The position numbers were made by a program, and so were the translations under genes. A DNA stretch of 64,000 nucleotides from Cytophagales bacterium (GTDB lineage Bacteria; Bacteroidota; Bacteroidia; Cytophagales; Cytophagaceae), in NCBI GenBank assembly GCA_004294225.1, contig REBA01000009.1:1-64000 (forward strand), in the 5' to 3' direction. Below are positions 27,820-37,446 of this stretch, one piece after another (the stretch's first letter is position 1; each line of letters opens with the position of its first letter). The notes under the pieces are model-generated. The model searched no databases. It had not been told where the DNA came from and worked only from the letters and a program-made list of their open reading frames with translations.

Positions 27820-28020
27820 ATGTACAAATTCTTTTTTCTAATTCTTGCAACTCTATTTTTGTTAATCATCGGTACTTCTTGTAAAAAAGATTATACCTGT
27901 ACCTGTACTTATGGTACCGTAACCAACAAACATGCTATATACGACACTAAATCAAACGCTGAAGAAAAATGTGATAATCTTGAAGGTGGAGGAGGAGGAG
28001 TGGGTTGTAAATTAGATTAA
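27820..28020 (+). CDS. Small cysteine-rich lipoprotein
   Basis: A 66-residue protein with a lipoprotein signal peptide (hydrophobic stretch, then lipobox IIGTSC, Cys21). The mature part starts CKKDYTCTCTYG and holds further cysteines before and after a GGGGGVGCKLD tail. This looks like one of the small Cys-containing lipoproteins common in Bacteroidota, with no established function. It lies between the Lrp gene and the suf promoter. Paired cysteines (CTCTC, EEKCDN, GCK) suggest disulfides, or possibly metal binding; neither can be shown. Confidence 0.7.
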   Translation: MYKFFFLILATLFLLIIGTSCKKDYTCTCTYGTVTNKHAIYDTKSNAEEKCDNLEGGGGGVGCKLD

Positions 28021-28134
28021 AATTAAGCGATTTTTGAAAATGTTTTGCCTAGAAACTATTTGATTTTTAGAAATAATCACTAAATTAAATTTATACAATC
28101 AGATTAAATCGAATTTAAAAATTAGAAAATACGA

Positions 28135-28163
28135 TTGTAACAAACATTTTTTATTTAAATTTG
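28135..28163 (+). promoter_or_regulatory. Promoter of the suf operon
   Basis: TTG (28135-28137), 18-nt spacer, TAAATTTG (28156-28163), a perfect Bacteroidota-type promoter. It places transcription start near 28170 and so confirms the ATG at 28197, not the upstream in-frame TTG at 28161, as the sufB start. No IscR/SufR-like operator is recognisable. Confidence 0.7.
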
Positions 28164-28196
28164 TTTATAATTAGAATTAGTCTAGATAAATATATT

Positions 28197-29642
28197 ATGA
28201 GTGAAAATATAAAAGTATTAGAAGAAATCACCTCCTCTGAATATAAATATGGCTTTGTAACCAATATAGAATCAGATGCAGCTCCAATGGGTCTAAACGA
28301 AGACACCATTCGTTTTATATCTGCAAAGAAAAATGAGCCAGAATGGCTTTTAGAATGGAGGTTAAAGGCTTATAGACATTGGTTAACATTAGAGCAGCCT
28401 ACTTGGCAGAATCTTAAAATTCCAGAAATTAATTTTCAAAATATTATTTATTATTCTGCTCCTAAAAAAAAGCCTCAATACAATAGTTTAGATGAAATAG
28501 ATCCTGAACTTAGAGATACATTTAATAAATTAGGAATTTCGCTTACTGAGCAAAAAAGACTTTCTGGGGTAGCAGTAGATGCTGTTATAGACAGCGTTTC
28601 AGTTACAACTACCTATAAAGAAAAGTTAGGAGAGTTGGGTATAGTCTTTTGTGCATTGAGTGAAGCAGTTCACACCCATCCTGATTTAGTAAAAAAATAT
28701 TTAGGTGCCGTAGTTCCTATGACAGACAATTTCTATACCTGTTTGAATTCGGCAGTATTTAGCGATGGCTCTTTTGTATACATTCCCAAAGGAGTTCGCT
28801 GTCCGATGGAACTTTCTACTTATTTCAGAATTAATGCTGAAAATACAGGTCAATTTGAAAGAACGCTGATAATTGCTGATGAAGAGGCTTATGTAAGCTA
28901 TTTGGAAGGTTGCACAGCACCGATGAGAGACGAGAACCAATTACATGCAGCAGTAGTTGAACTCATTGCATTAGATAAATCTGAAATTAAATATTCTACC
29001 GTACAAAATTGGTACCCAGGGGATAAAGAAGGGAAAGGCGGTATTTATAATTTTGTAACCAAAAGAGGAATCTGTTCTGGAGTAAAGTCTAAAATTTCTT
29101 GGACTCAAGTAGAAACAGGCTCAGCCATTACATGGAAATATCCAAGTGTTATTCTCAAAGGAGATGATTCAATTGGAGAATTTTACTCTGTAGCAGTCAC
29201 TAATAATTACCAACAAGCCGATACAGGCACAAAAATGATACATATTGGTAAAAACACAAAAAGTAGAATCGTGTCAAAAGGAATCTCTGCTGGTCGTTCG
29301 CACAATAGTTACAGAGGCTTGGTAGAAATAATGAAAAGAGCAGATAACGCTAGAAATTTTTCTCAATGTGATTCTTTGTTGTTAGGAGATAGATGCGGTG
29401 CTCATACATTCCCATATGTTGAAGTTAGAAACAATACTGGCAAAGTAGAACATGAAGCCACTACCTCTAAAATAGGAGAGGATATAATATTTTACTGCAA
29501 CCAAAGAGGAATAGCCACTGAAGAAGCAGTTGCCCTTATTGTGAATGGTTATTGCAAAGAAGTATTGAACCAATTGCCAATGGAATTTGCTGTTGAAGCA
29601 CAAAAATTATTAGCGATTAGCTTAGAGGGAAGTGTAGGCTAA
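28197..29642 (+). CDS. sufB: Fe-S cluster assembly scaffold SufB
   Basis: SufB forms the SufBC2D scaffold complex in the cytosol, on which Fe-S clusters are built from sulfide delivered by SufS/SufE. The product has 481 residues from ATG 28197. It contains the family regions [76 protein letters not shown], the conserved Cys in [22 protein letters not shown], and [22 protein letters not shown]. Promoter at 28135-28163. The first gene of a colinear sufBCDSE-T operon. Confidence 0.98.
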   Translation: MSENIKVLEEITSSEYKYGFVTNIESDAAPMGLNEDTIRFISAKKNEPEWLLEWRLKAYRHWLTLEQPTWQNLKIPEINFQNIIYYSAPKKKPQYNSLDEIDPELRDTFNKLGISLTEQKRLSGVAVDAVIDSVSVTTTYKEKLGELGIVFCALSEAVHTHPDLVKKYLGAVVPMTDNFYTCLNSAVFSDGSFVYIPKGVRCPMELSTYFRINAENTGQFERTLIIADEEAYVSYLEGCTAPMRDENQLHAAVVELIALDKSEIKYSTVQNWYPGDKEGKGGIYNFVTKRGICSGVKSKISWTQVETGSAITWKYPSVILKGDDSIGEFYSVAVTNNYQQADTGTKMIHIGKNTKSRIVSKGISAGRSHNSYRGLVEIMKRADNARNFSQCDSLLLGDRCGAHTFPYVEVRNNTGKVEHEATTSKIGEDIIFYCNQRGIATEEAVALIVNGYCKEVLNQLPMEFAVEAQKLLAISLEGSVG

Positions 29643-29673
29643 CTATTACTAATTTAAATTTGAGATAAAAACT

Positions 29674-30426
29674 ATGTTGAAGATAAATAATTTACACGCA
29701 AAAGTTGAGAGTAAAGATATCCTAAAGGGAATTAATTTAGAAGTAAATCCTGGAGAAGTTCATGCTATTATGGGACCAAATGGTTCAGGTAAAAGTACAC
29801 TAGCTTCGGTTTTAGCTGGAAGAGCAGATTATGAAGTTACAGAAGGCTCAGTAGAATTCATGGGGAAAGAATTGCTTGAAATGTCTCCAGAAGACAGAGC
29901 TAGAGAGGGTATTTTCTTAGCATTTCAATACCCAGTAGAAATACCAGGTGTTAGCACGACTAACTTTTTAAAAACAGCTCTTAATGAAGTGAGAAAATAC
30001 CGTGGTCAAGACCCAATTGATGCTGTGTCTTTTCTAAATCTTGTTAAAGAGAAAAGTAAACTTGTAGAAATAGATCCAAGTTTGTTAAAACGTTCTTTAA
30101 ACGAAGGTTTTTCTGGTGGCGAGAAAAAAAGAAACGAAGTATTCCAAATGGCTATGCTAGAACCTAAACTTGCTCTTTTAGACGAAACAGATTCTGGACT
30201 TGACATAGATGCATTAAGAATTGTTGCCAATGGGGTAAATAAATTGAAGAATAAAGACAATGCAGTAATAGTAGTTACCCATTATCAAAGATTGCTTGAT
30301 TACATAGTCCCAGATTTTGTTCATGTACTGTATAATGGTAAGATTGTAAAATCTGGTACAAAAGAACTTGCACTTGAGCTAGAAGAAAAAGGATATGATT
30401 GGATTAAAAATCCAGTAAGTGCATAA
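29674..30426 (+). CDS. sufC: Fe-S assembly ATPase SufC
   Basis: ABC-type ATPase of the SufBC2D complex, 250 residues. Walker A GPNGSGKST (near residue 35), Q-loop region FLAFQYPVEIPGV, signature FSGGEKKRNEVFQMAMLEP, Walker B LALLDETDSGLDIDAL, and the switch histidine in VVTHYQRLL. It begins 31 bp after sufB and is followed by sufD after 35 bp. ATP hydrolysis drives conformational change of SufB/SufD during cluster assembly. Confidence 0.98.
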   Translation: MLKINNLHAKVESKDILKGINLEVNPGEVHAIMGPNGSGKSTLASVLAGRADYEVTEGSVEFMGKELLEMSPEDRAREGIFLAFQYPVEIPGVSTTNFLKTALNEVRKYRGQDPIDAVSFLNLVKEKSKLVEIDPSLLKRSLNEGFSGGEKKRNEVFQMAMLEPKLALLDETDSGLDIDALRIVANGVNKLKNKDNAVIVVTHYQRLLDYIVPDFVHVLYNGKIVKSGTKELALELEEKGYDWIKNPVSA

Positions 30427-30461
30427 TTAATAATTAACATTGAGAAATCAACCCATTAAAG

Positions 30462-31760
30462 ATGGAAAGCTTGGTTGGAAACATTGACTTGAAAGAAAGT
30501 CTTAAACAGCATTTAGAACAACAACTCTCAAATGCTAGCAGTTATTTGAAAGAAATTAGCATTAACTCATTTGATAAATTCGAAAAATTAGGTTTCCCTA
30601 CAATTAAAAATGAAGATTGGAAATACACTAATTTTTCTACTGTTCTGAAAAATAATTTTCAGTTGAGTAATGAAAATAGCCTAACATATGAACAGCTTAG
30701 TAAGCTATTGTTTTCCAAATTACAGGGCAATATATTGGTTGTTGTAAATGGTATTTATAGACCAGAGTTTTCAACTATTCTTGAAAAAGAAAACACACTT
30801 CAGGTTAGAAAAATAAACAATCTATCTAAAGAGTTTATTGAACAGCATCTTTCAAAGACGTTAGCTGTATCTGATGCTATGACTTCCTTAAATACTGCAT
30901 TTGCATCGCAGGCTTTAATATTGCAGATACCTAAAGGTAAAGTAGTTGAACATCCAGTATATCTGTATTTCATTGCTTCTTCTGACAGCAATATCTTTTT
31001 TCATCCAAGGACAATAGTTGTTGCGGAAGAAAATTCACAGATAAAACTTGCTGAAATACATCAGAAGCAAGGCAATCATATTTCTTTTTCTAATGCATTT
31101 ACAGATATCTATTTGGATAAAGATGCCAATGTAGAATATTATAAAATACAACCTGATCAAGAAGAACACTACCATGTTGGCACTACTCAAGTAGTTCATA
31201 AGGAGAAAAGTTGCTTCTGTGGAACAACCATTACTTTAGGAGGCACCATAGTGAGGAACAATATGAATTTGATTCTTAATTCCAATCATTGTGATTCCAC
31301 TATTAATGGATTATATGTAGGTAATAACAATCAACATATTGATAACCATTCCTTAGTAGACCATGCAATGCCCAATTGTTTAAGCAATGAGCTTTACAAA
31401 GGAGTATTAAATGGGAAGTCTACAGGAGTGTTCAACGGGAAAATATTTGTTCGTCAAGATGCACAGAAAACCAATGCATTTCAGTCAAATAAAACTATTT
31501 TATTAAGCAAGGATGCTACCATGAATACCAAACCGCAACTTGAAATATTTGCAGATGATGTTAAATGTTCGCATGGAGCTACTATAGGGCAACTTGATGA
31601 TGAACCTATGTTTTATTTAAGATCTAGAGGCTTGTCTGAGTCATCAGCAAGAATGATGTTAGTTTCAGCGTTTGCACAAGATATTATAGAACATATCAAA
31701 TTAGAGCCATTAAAAGAATTGATGGTTACTATGCTTGAAGAAACATTAATTCAAAATTAA
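30462..31760 (+). CDS. sufD: Fe-S cluster assembly protein SufD
   Basis: The SufB paralogue of the SufBC2D complex, 432 residues. C-terminal core shows NMNLILNSNHCDSTINGLYVG, DNHSLVDHAMPNCLSNELYKGVLNGKSTGVFNGKI and KTNAFQSNKTILLSKDATMNTKPQLEIFADDVKCSHGATIG, in the order expected of SufD. N-terminal half is divergent, as is usual. It sits between sufC and sufS, with 94 bp before sufS. Confidence 0.97.
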   Translation: MESLVGNIDLKESLKQHLEQQLSNASSYLKEISINSFDKFEKLGFPTIKNEDWKYTNFSTVLKNNFQLSNENSLTYEQLSKLLFSKLQGNILVVVNGIYRPEFSTILEKENTLQVRKINNLSKEFIEQHLSKTLAVSDAMTSLNTAFASQALILQIPKGKVVEHPVYLYFIASSDSNIFFHPRTIVVAEENSQIKLAEIHQKQGNHISFSNAFTDIYLDKDANVEYYKIQPDQEEHYHVGTTQVVHKEKSCFCGTTITLGGTIVRNNMNLILNSNHCDSTINGLYVGNNNQHIDNHSLVDHAMPNCLSNELYKGVLNGKSTGVFNGKIFVRQDAQKTNAFQSNKTILLSKDATMNTKPQLEIFADDVKCSHGATIGQLDDEPMFYLRSRGLSESSARMMLVSAFAQDIIEHIKLEPLKELMVTMLEETLIQN

Positions 31761-31854
31761 TGTTCAAGTAAATGTATTTAGTGTTGCTAAATTTCACTAA
31801 AGTAATGATTATTATTATTTATCCTTAAATCAATAATCAACCACAGCAAATTCT

Positions 31855-33117
31855 ATGAATAGCACAGCGGAAATATCACCCTATGTAGATCATAATGGAA
31901 ATTTGGTTGTTGAAAGAATAAGAAAAGACTTTCCTATTCTAAATCAGCGAATCAATGATAAGCCATTAGTTTATTTTGACAATGCAGCCTCTACTCAAAA
32001 ACCTAAAGTTGTAATAGATAGCATTTCAAATTACTATCAAACGATGAACGCCAATATTCATAGAGGAATTCATACGTTAGCAGAAAGAGCAACTGTAGCT
32101 TATGAAGATACTAGAATATCATTGCAAAAATTTATTAATGCTTCATCTTCTGAACAAATTATCTTTACAAGAGGAGCTACAGAAGCAATAAATTTAATTG
32201 CTTCAACATATGGAGTTCAGAATATTGCTCAGGGAGATTGCATTCTTGTTTCTGCTATGGAGCATCATTCTAACATAGTGCCTTGGCAAATCTTAGCAGC
32301 AAGAGTTGGTGCACAAGTAAAAATTATACCAATCAATGATTCTGGGGAATTAATTCTCGAGGCTTACCAAGCACTACTTAATGAGAAAGTAAAGCTTGTG
32401 GCAGTAAATCACGTATCAAATACACTAGGAACAATAAATCCTATTGAGACAATTACTGAATTAGCACATAAAGTAGGTGCGGTAGTAGTGATAGATGGTG
32501 CTCAATCGGTATCTCATCTAGATATTGACGTTCAAGCTTTAGATATTGATTTCTTTGTGTTGTCTTCACATAAATTCTACGGCCCAACAGGCATAGGAGC
32601 ACTGTATGGAAAAAAACATCTATTAGAGCAAATGCCACCTTATCATGGTGGTGGTGAAATGATAAAGGAAGTTACCTATGAAGGATTTTCTATCAATGAA
32701 CTTCCTTACAAATTCGAAGCTGGTACGCCTAATATAGCTGATACTGTAGCATTAAAATCTGCAATCGATTATATTAATTTCTTATCAAAAGATAAAATTA
32801 GAACACACGAAAACCATCTTTTAAACTATGCAACTTCTTTGCTTACTGCAATAGATGGATTGAAAATTATAGGAACAGCAAAAGAAAAGGTAAGTGTAAT
32901 ATCATTCGTTATAGAAGGAGTGCATCATCAAGATATAGGAATATTATTAGATCAAAAAGGGATTGCACTTCGTACCGGTCATCACTGCACACAACCTCTT
33001 ATGGGTAGATTCGGGATTTCTGGAACTTCTAGAGCTTCTTTTGCAGTATACAATACTATTGAAGAAATTGATATTATGGTTGATGCTTTAAAAAATGCGA
33101 TTAAGATGCTACGATAG
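31855..33117 (+). CDS. sufS: Cysteine desulfurase SufS
   Basis: PLP-dependent class V aminotransferase-fold enzyme that removes sulfur from cysteine and holds it as a persulfide for SufE. Of 420 residues, the PLP lysine is Lys240 in SSHKFYGPTGIGALYG and the catalytic cysteine is Cys378 in RTGHHCTQPLMGRFG, in the short loop typical of SufS rather than IscS. N-terminal PVYFDNAASTQKP-like segment is seen as LVYFDNAASTQKP. It lies after sufD and before sufE. Confidence 0.97.
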   Translation: MNSTAEISPYVDHNGNLVVERIRKDFPILNQRINDKPLVYFDNAASTQKPKVVIDSISNYYQTMNANIHRGIHTLAERATVAYEDTRISLQKFINASSSEQIIFTRGATEAINLIASTYGVQNIAQGDCILVSAMEHHSNIVPWQILAARVGAQVKIIPINDSGELILEAYQALLNEKVKLVAVNHVSNTLGTINPIETITELAHKVGAVVVIDGAQSVSHLDIDVQALDIDFFVLSSHKFYGPTGIGALYGKKHLLEQMPPYHGGGEMIKEVTYEGFSINELPYKFEAGTPNIADTVALKSAIDYINFLSKDKIRTHENHLLNYATSLLTAIDGLKIIGTAKEKVSVISFVIEGVHHQDIGILLDQKGIALRTGHHCTQPLMGRFGISGTSRASFAVYNTIEEIDIMVDALKNAIKMLR

Positions 33118-33153
33118 TTTGATACTGTAGCTTTAAAAAATAATTTTACCAGA

Positions 33154-33570
33154 ATGAATGCAATAGAAACTATACAAGACCAAGTGATTAGCGAATTTGA
33201 GCTGTTTGATGAGTGGGACGAAAAATATGGTTATATCATAGAAATAGGTAAAAAGCTCACACCAATGCCAGATCAATATAAAGTTCAAGAAAATATTATT
33301 AGAGGTTGTCAATCTACAGTTTGGTTAGCTTCAGAGTATAAGAATGGGCTTGTTACATATTATGCAGAGAGTGATGCTATTATTGTTAAAGGCTTAGTGA
33401 GTTTACTCATCAAAGTATATTCTAATCAAGAACCTAAGGACATAATAAGTACCGAGCCATATTTTATAGAAAGTATAGGTATGAAGCAACATTTATCAAT
33501 GACTCGCTCTAATGGGTTAAGTGCTATGGTAAAGCAAATGAAAATAGAAGCATTGGCTTATATGAATTAA
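33154..33570 (+). CDS. sufE: Sulfur acceptor SufE
   Basis: Accepts the persulfide from SufS through Cys52 in RGCQSTVWLAS and passes it to SufB. The product has 138 residues, standard length. WDEKYGYIIEIGKKLTPMPDQYKV precedes the Cys loop, and IESIGMKQHLSMTRSNGLSAMVKQMK closes the protein. It is 36 bp downstream of sufS and 19 bp upstream of sufT. Confidence 0.97.
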   Translation: MNAIETIQDQVISEFELFDEWDEKYGYIIEIGKKLTPMPDQYKVQENIIRGCQSTVWLASEYKNGLVTYYAESDAIIVKGLVSLLIKVYSNQEPKDIISTEPYFIESIGMKQHLSMTRSNGLSAMVKQMKIEALAYMN

Positions 33571-33589
33571 TAGATTTAATTGAGCAAAT

Positions 33590-33922
33590 ATGAATCAAGT
33601 AAATAATAGTATTAGTGAAGATGAGTTGAAAATGAAAGTAATCGACGCCATCAAAACAGTTTATGACCCTGAGATACCTGTCAATGTATTTGACCTAGGT
33701 TTAATTTATGACATTAATATATTTCCAGTAAATAATGTTTTTGTATTGATGACTTTGACATCTCCTTCATGTCCATCTGCAGGTGAGATACCTGGGAGTA
33801 TAGAGAAGGCGATAAGAGGAGTTGCTGAAATTAATGATGTGAGTGTAGAATTAACATTTGATCCACCATATACGCAAGATATGATGACAGATGAAGCAAA
33901 ATTTGAGCTTGGTTTTTTGTAA
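33590..33922 (+). CDS. sufT: MIP18/DUF59 Fe-S assembly factor, SufT-like
   Basis: A 110-residue protein of the MIP18 (DUF59) family: AIKTVYDPEIPVNVFDLGLIYDI is the diagnostic motif, and TSPSCPSAGEIPGS carries the conserved cysteine. In Suf operons this protein helps mature or transfer Fe-S clusters. Symbol assigned by operon position, since several related proteins exist. It lies 36 bp upstream of the bacilliredoxin gene. Confidence 0.9.
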   Translation: MNQVNNSISEDELKMKVIDAIKTVYDPEIPVNVFDLGLIYDINIFPVNNVFVLMTLTSPSCPSAGEIPGSIEKAIRGVAEINDVSVELTFDPPYTQDMMTDEAKFELGFL

Positions 33923-33958
33923 AATATGTTAAACACAATTTAAATAAATATAATTCGT

Positions 33959-34381
33959 ATGTATCCAGAAGAGTTAGTAGCACCGATGAGAAAAGATCTT
34001 ACGGTAGCAGGATTTAAGGAGCTAAAGACAGCTCAAGAAGTAGAAAATGTATTAAACGTAGATAATGGTACCACACTTTTGGTAATCAACTCTGTATGTG
34101 GATGTGCTGCAGGAGCTGCTAGACCAGGTGTAAAATTGGCTTTAGAGAAAAGCGATAATAAACCAGATCAATTGGTTACAGTTTTTGCAGGTGTAGATAA
34201 AGAAGCTGTTGCAAAAGCTAGAGAGTTTACAATGCCTTTCCCACCTTCTTCGCCTTCTATGGCGATATTTAAAGATGGTGAGCTAGTGCATGTTATAGAA
34301 CGCCATCATATTGAGGGAAGAAATGCACAAATGATTGCTGAGCATTTAACTTTGGCTTTTGAGGAGTTTTGTAAAAAATAG
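33959..34381 (+). CDS. Bacilliredoxin, BrxA/BrxB family
   Basis: A 140-residue cytosolic thioredoxin-fold protein with the CGC active-site motif in [16 protein letters not shown], then [28 protein letters not shown]. In Firmicutes these remove bacillithiol from proteins after oxidative stress. Its place directly after the suf genes links it to thiol redox control of Fe-S or sulfur metabolism (inference). A strong bidirectional terminator follows its stop. Confidence 0.93.
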   Translation: MYPEELVAPMRKDLTVAGFKELKTAQEVENVLNVDNGTTLLVINSVCGCAAGAARPGVKLALEKSDNKPDQLVTVFAGVDKEAVAKAREFTMPFPPSSPSMAIFKDGELVHVIERHHIEGRNAQMIAEHLTLAFEEFCKK

Positions 34382-34387
34382 TTAGTC

Positions 34388-34447
34388 AACTTATCCATAA
34401 AAAAGGGATTCATATTATTACATGAATCCCTTTTTTATGGATAAGTT
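34388..34447. terminator. Long bidirectional terminator between bacilliredoxin and ppiD genes
   Basis: A perfect 26-bp inverted repeat (34388-34413 with 34422-34447) with an 8-nt loop, containing AAAAAAGGGATTCAT and its complement. A/T runs are on both sides, so it can stop transcription from both convergent operons. It starts 7 bp after the bacilliredoxin stop and ends 5 bp before the ppiD stop. Confidence 0.92.
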
Positions 34448-34451
34448 TTTA

Positions 34452-36557
34452 TTAGAAAAACTTATATCTGTTGTCCTCTATATTTGCTTGTTTTTTTAAT
34501 ATATTATCTACCACATAGTCTTCTTTTCCTGTCCTCAGTTGCTTTAACTGAGTTTTATAACTGGTGTAGTCGGCAACTTCCGCAGCTTTGTTTACATTAG
34601 CTACTTCGATAATTCCTACGCCATTTTCTCCAATAAATGGGGAAGAGCGTTTTCCTTTGGCTATTCCAAAGGCAACCCCAACAGCAACTGGGTCATAACC
34701 TAGCCCAGTAATTGAACCAGCAGAGAAGTTAATATCACTTGCAATGTTACTGATAGCTTCTTTTCCATATTTTGAAGCTATATTTTCAAGAGTACCTGTT
34801 TGTGCCTTAAGTTTGGTAATAATTACTTGAGCTTTCTTTTCATTTCTAATTTTAGCTGAAACTTCATTTCTTACACTTTCTACATCTGCAACTCCTTTGT
34901 CTCTTGAACCTTTAAGAGCAACAACATAATATTGATTTTCAGCAATAAATACTTTTGATACTTGTCCTACTTTTGCATCGTTGTATGCCCAACGAATCAT
35001 TTCTCTTGGGTTATTAATAGAACTAACGTAACTGTCAGTTTTCTTAAAGTTATCTGCAGACTGTTTCATTAAAGAAGGGTCTTTTGCAAGAGCTGCATAA
35101 AAACTAGCTGTATCTTTGTTTTGTGCAGCGAAATCGTCTGCTTTCTTAAATATAGCATCTTTGGTTTCTTCAGAAGCAGTTATGTCTCTTTCTACAAGTC
35201 CAATTTGGTATTTTAAGTTAGTTTTTGGGGCAGTAATTTTGATGATGTGATATCCAAAATCAGTAGCTACTATCGTAGGCAGTAAACCTGCAGATTTAGC
35301 ATTTAGCACTGCATCGTTAAATGGTTTCACCATTTGTCCTTCACTAAACCATCCTAGGTCACCACCTCTAGAGGCGGTACCATCTGTACCGTGAATACGA
35401 GCCATTTCCTCAAAGGAAGCACCTGATTTTATTTTTGCTAAAATCTCATTAGCACGTTTAGCGGCATCAGCTTTTCCATCGCCATCTATTCCTGGTGTAG
35501 CTTTGAATAAGATGTGTGAAGCCCTCATAGAATAAGTGCTGTCGGCTTTTGTTTTTGTAATTTTGTATAAAGAATATTTACCAGATTGAAGGTATGGCCC
35601 ATATACAGAATCGGTAGTTAATCTGCTTGTTTTTAATTCTTCAGGCAACTCGCCTATGCTTTTGTAGGACAATTGCGAAGGGTTATCTGAATTATTAGCT
35701 ATAAATAAGGAATCATTGTCTGTTGATTTGAATTCAGAAGTCAAATTTCCTAATTCTTCTATGACAATTGCACTATCTTTTGCGGAAGGAAGTATATTGA
35801 ATGATACAAAATCTATAGAGCGTCCTTCCTCTACTTCGTATTGATTTTTATGGTTGTTGATGTATTGTTTTATTTCATCATCGCTTATTTGTATAGAGGA
35901 ATCGGGAAGAGCAGAATAATTAACATATACAAATTTAATATCTAATTTATCATTCTGATTGGCATATTCTCTTTTTGATTCTTCTTTGGTAACGTAGTTG
36001 GTCATCTTTAATAGATTAAGGTATTTGTTTCTTAATCTTTCAATGGGTAGACTACTTTCTATATTGGTCCATAATTGTTGATTTCTTGGTTCTTGTTTAT
36101 CAAAGTTCTGCAAAAAGTTTGTTAAAAAGGATTTGTCAAACTGCTGAGTTTGGGGGTTGGTGAATAGTTGCTTTACTGTTGCATGAATATTTTTGCCTTG
36201 AACCATATCAACTAATTCTTCTTTGGAAACGCCAAGACCTAATTTGTCATATTGTGGCTCAACCACATATTTAGAAATTAATTGGTTCCAAGCCATTTCT
36301 TGTATTGAAGCTCTTTCGCTTTCACCTACTGATTTACCAGTACGAATTTGGTAATCTAATTCTGATTGAGATAGTTTTTGTCTATACTCGTCAAGGTCTA
36401 TATTGGTTCCAGCTATCTCACCGACGTTATTTTTGCTTCGTGAAAAGATAGAGTTTTGTCCAAAAAACTCATTTCCTAAGATGAAGAATAATAAACCTAC
36501 ACCAATGATGATGCCTACTACTTTTGAATGTTTATTGATTTCGTTAAATATTGCCAT
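34452..36557 (-). CDS. PpiD-type SurA N-terminal periplasmic peptidyl-prolyl isomerase
   Basis: A 701-residue inner-membrane-anchored chaperone. One membrane segment (VVGIIIGVGLLFFILGNEF, about residues 13-31) is followed by a SurA-like chaperone domain (about 40-230), a parvulin PPIC-type domain (about 340-440: MRASHILFKATPG, GASFEEMARIHGTDGTASRGGDLGWFSEGQMVKPF, FGYHIIKI) and a C-terminal extension with a second rotamase-like region. It assists folding of proteins crossing the periplasm. It is last in a minus-strand set running coaX, barrel, lptC, small protein, ppiD. Confidence 0.93.
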   Translation of the reverse strand: MAIFNEINKHSKVVGIIIGVGLLFFILGNEFFGQNSIFSRSKNNVGEIAGTNIDLDEYRQKLSQSELDYQIRTGKSVGESERASIQEMAWNQLISKYVVEPQYDKLGLGVSKEELVDMVQGKNIHATVKQLFTNPQTQQFDKSFLTNFLQNFDKQEPRNQQLWTNIESSLPIERLRNKYLNLLKMTNYVTKEESKREYANQNDKLDIKFVYVNYSALPDSSIQISDDEIKQYINNHKNQYEVEEGRSIDFVSFNILPSAKDSAIVIEELGNLTSEFKSTDNDSLFIANNSDNPSQLSYKSIGELPEELKTSRLTTDSVYGPYLQSGKYSLYKITKTKADSTYSMRASHILFKATPGIDGDGKADAAKRANEILAKIKSGASFEEMARIHGTDGTASRGGDLGWFSEGQMVKPFNDAVLNAKSAGLLPTIVATDFGYHIIKITAPKTNLKYQIGLVERDITASEETKDAIFKKADDFAAQNKDTASFYAALAKDPSLMKQSADNFKKTDSYVSSINNPREMIRWAYNDAKVGQVSKVFIAENQYYVVALKGSRDKGVADVESVRNEVSAKIRNEKKAQVIITKLKAQTGTLENIASKYGKEAISNIASDINFSAGSITGLGYDPVAVGVAFGIAKGKRSSPFIGENGVGIIEVANVNKAAEVADYTSYKTQLKQLRTGKEDYVVDNILKKQANIEDNRYKFF

Positions 36558-36651
36558 TTTATTCGTTTTTAAAGGTTCGCAATTTAGTTATAAATAATAT
36601 TAATTTACAAACATTAATGGGTGTAATGTGGTTTTGTTTTTAAAATAAAGA

Positions 36652-36873
36652 TTACTTTTTGCTTTTTTTATTAGAGATAGGTGTATTTCCATTTTGTGTA
36701 CTGTTTTTTTCCTTTAATTTATTAGCTCGCAATTGGTAAATCATCATGATTAAAAATGTAAGCATGAATATCCAATAGCTCTCTGCAAAACCATGTTGCA
36801 TACTTTGATGGACTGCTATCAAAAGGCTTGATACCATTAAGGCAAATAGAATAGTATTGATTGTCTTTTGCAT
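36652..36873 (-). CDS. Small two-helix membrane protein
   Basis: A 73-residue protein with two hydrophobic segments (about residues 6-22 and 32-48) and a hydrophilic basic C-terminus (LKEKNSTQNGNTPISNKKSKK). No family is recognised. It starts 2 bp after the lptC stop and lies before ppiD, an order in which Bacteroidota often carry a CNNM/CorC transporter; that gene is absent here. Function unknown. Confidence 0.7.
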   Translation of the reverse strand: MQKTINTILFALMVSSLLIAVHQSMQHGFAESYWIFMLTFLIMMIYQLRANKLKEKNSTQNGNTPISNKKSKK

Positions 36874-36875
36874 CG

Positions 36876-37418
36876 TTATTGCATTGGAAATATTCCAGAT
36901 ACTTTCAGTATTTTATAGCTACTAAAGTCTTCATTAGATTCCAAACCTGTGCCGGTAAGAAGTTCTTCAGGGGTTTGTATTTTTACAAATTTGTCTGTAA
37001 ATATTTTATGGTTCAAAGGATCCCAATGCAGTACTTCTGTTTCAAGCTTTTTCTTTTCTACATAATTTTGTATTACTACATTCTCAGTTACTGTATATAG
37101 GTTTTTCTTCTTGTCGTATTTACATCTTTTTGCAGTCAGTTCGGATGGTTTTTTTGTAGTATCAGGATCGTAAAAATCTATTTTTATTCCTTTGTAAAAG
37201 TATCTGTTTCCAGATTCAAACTCTTGTTGTTCGGGGGCTGTCATTAGTATTTGGGGTTTGCCAGAGTCAGAAACTAAGGCTTGTATGTGGTTGATGACCA
37301 TCATAGGTCCTTTATATGGTTTCTCATATTGATGTACTTCTTTATTCTGACAAGCATATGCAAATAACAGGAATAAGAAAGTAACAACAGGTCTTTGATA
37401 TAATAAATATCTTAGCAT
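36876..37418 (-). CDS. lptC: LPS export protein LptC
   Basis: Bitopic or lipid-anchored component of the Lpt machine that takes lipopolysaccharide from LptB2FG across the periplasm. From the ATG at 37418 (180 residues) the protein begins with a hydrophobic segment ending in FAYAC, compatible with a lipobox, and continues to a beta-jellyroll: GPMMVINHIQALVSDSGKPQ, YFYKGIKIDFYDPD, LTAKRCKYDKKKNLYTVTENVVIQNY, LHWDPLNHKIFTDKFVKI and TGTGLESNEDFSSYKI. The later start avoids a 50-bp overlap with the upstream gene. Confidence 0.93.
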   Translation of the reverse strand: MLRYLLYQRPVVTFLFLLFAYACQNKEVHQYEKPYKGPMMVINHIQALVSDSGKPQILMTAPEQQEFESGNRYFYKGIKIDFYDPDTTKKPSELTAKRCKYDKKKNLYTVTENVVIQNYVEKKKLETEVLHWDPLNHKIFTDKFVKIQTPEELLTGTGLESNEDFSSYKILKVSGIFPMQ

Positions 37419-37446
37419 ATTTATATAGATTGAATTGTAGGTTTTT

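Noticed and set aside
28161-28196. Upstream TTG start for sufB
   Set aside because: It lies inside the promoter -7 element (28156-28163), and SufB proteins align from the ATG at 28197.
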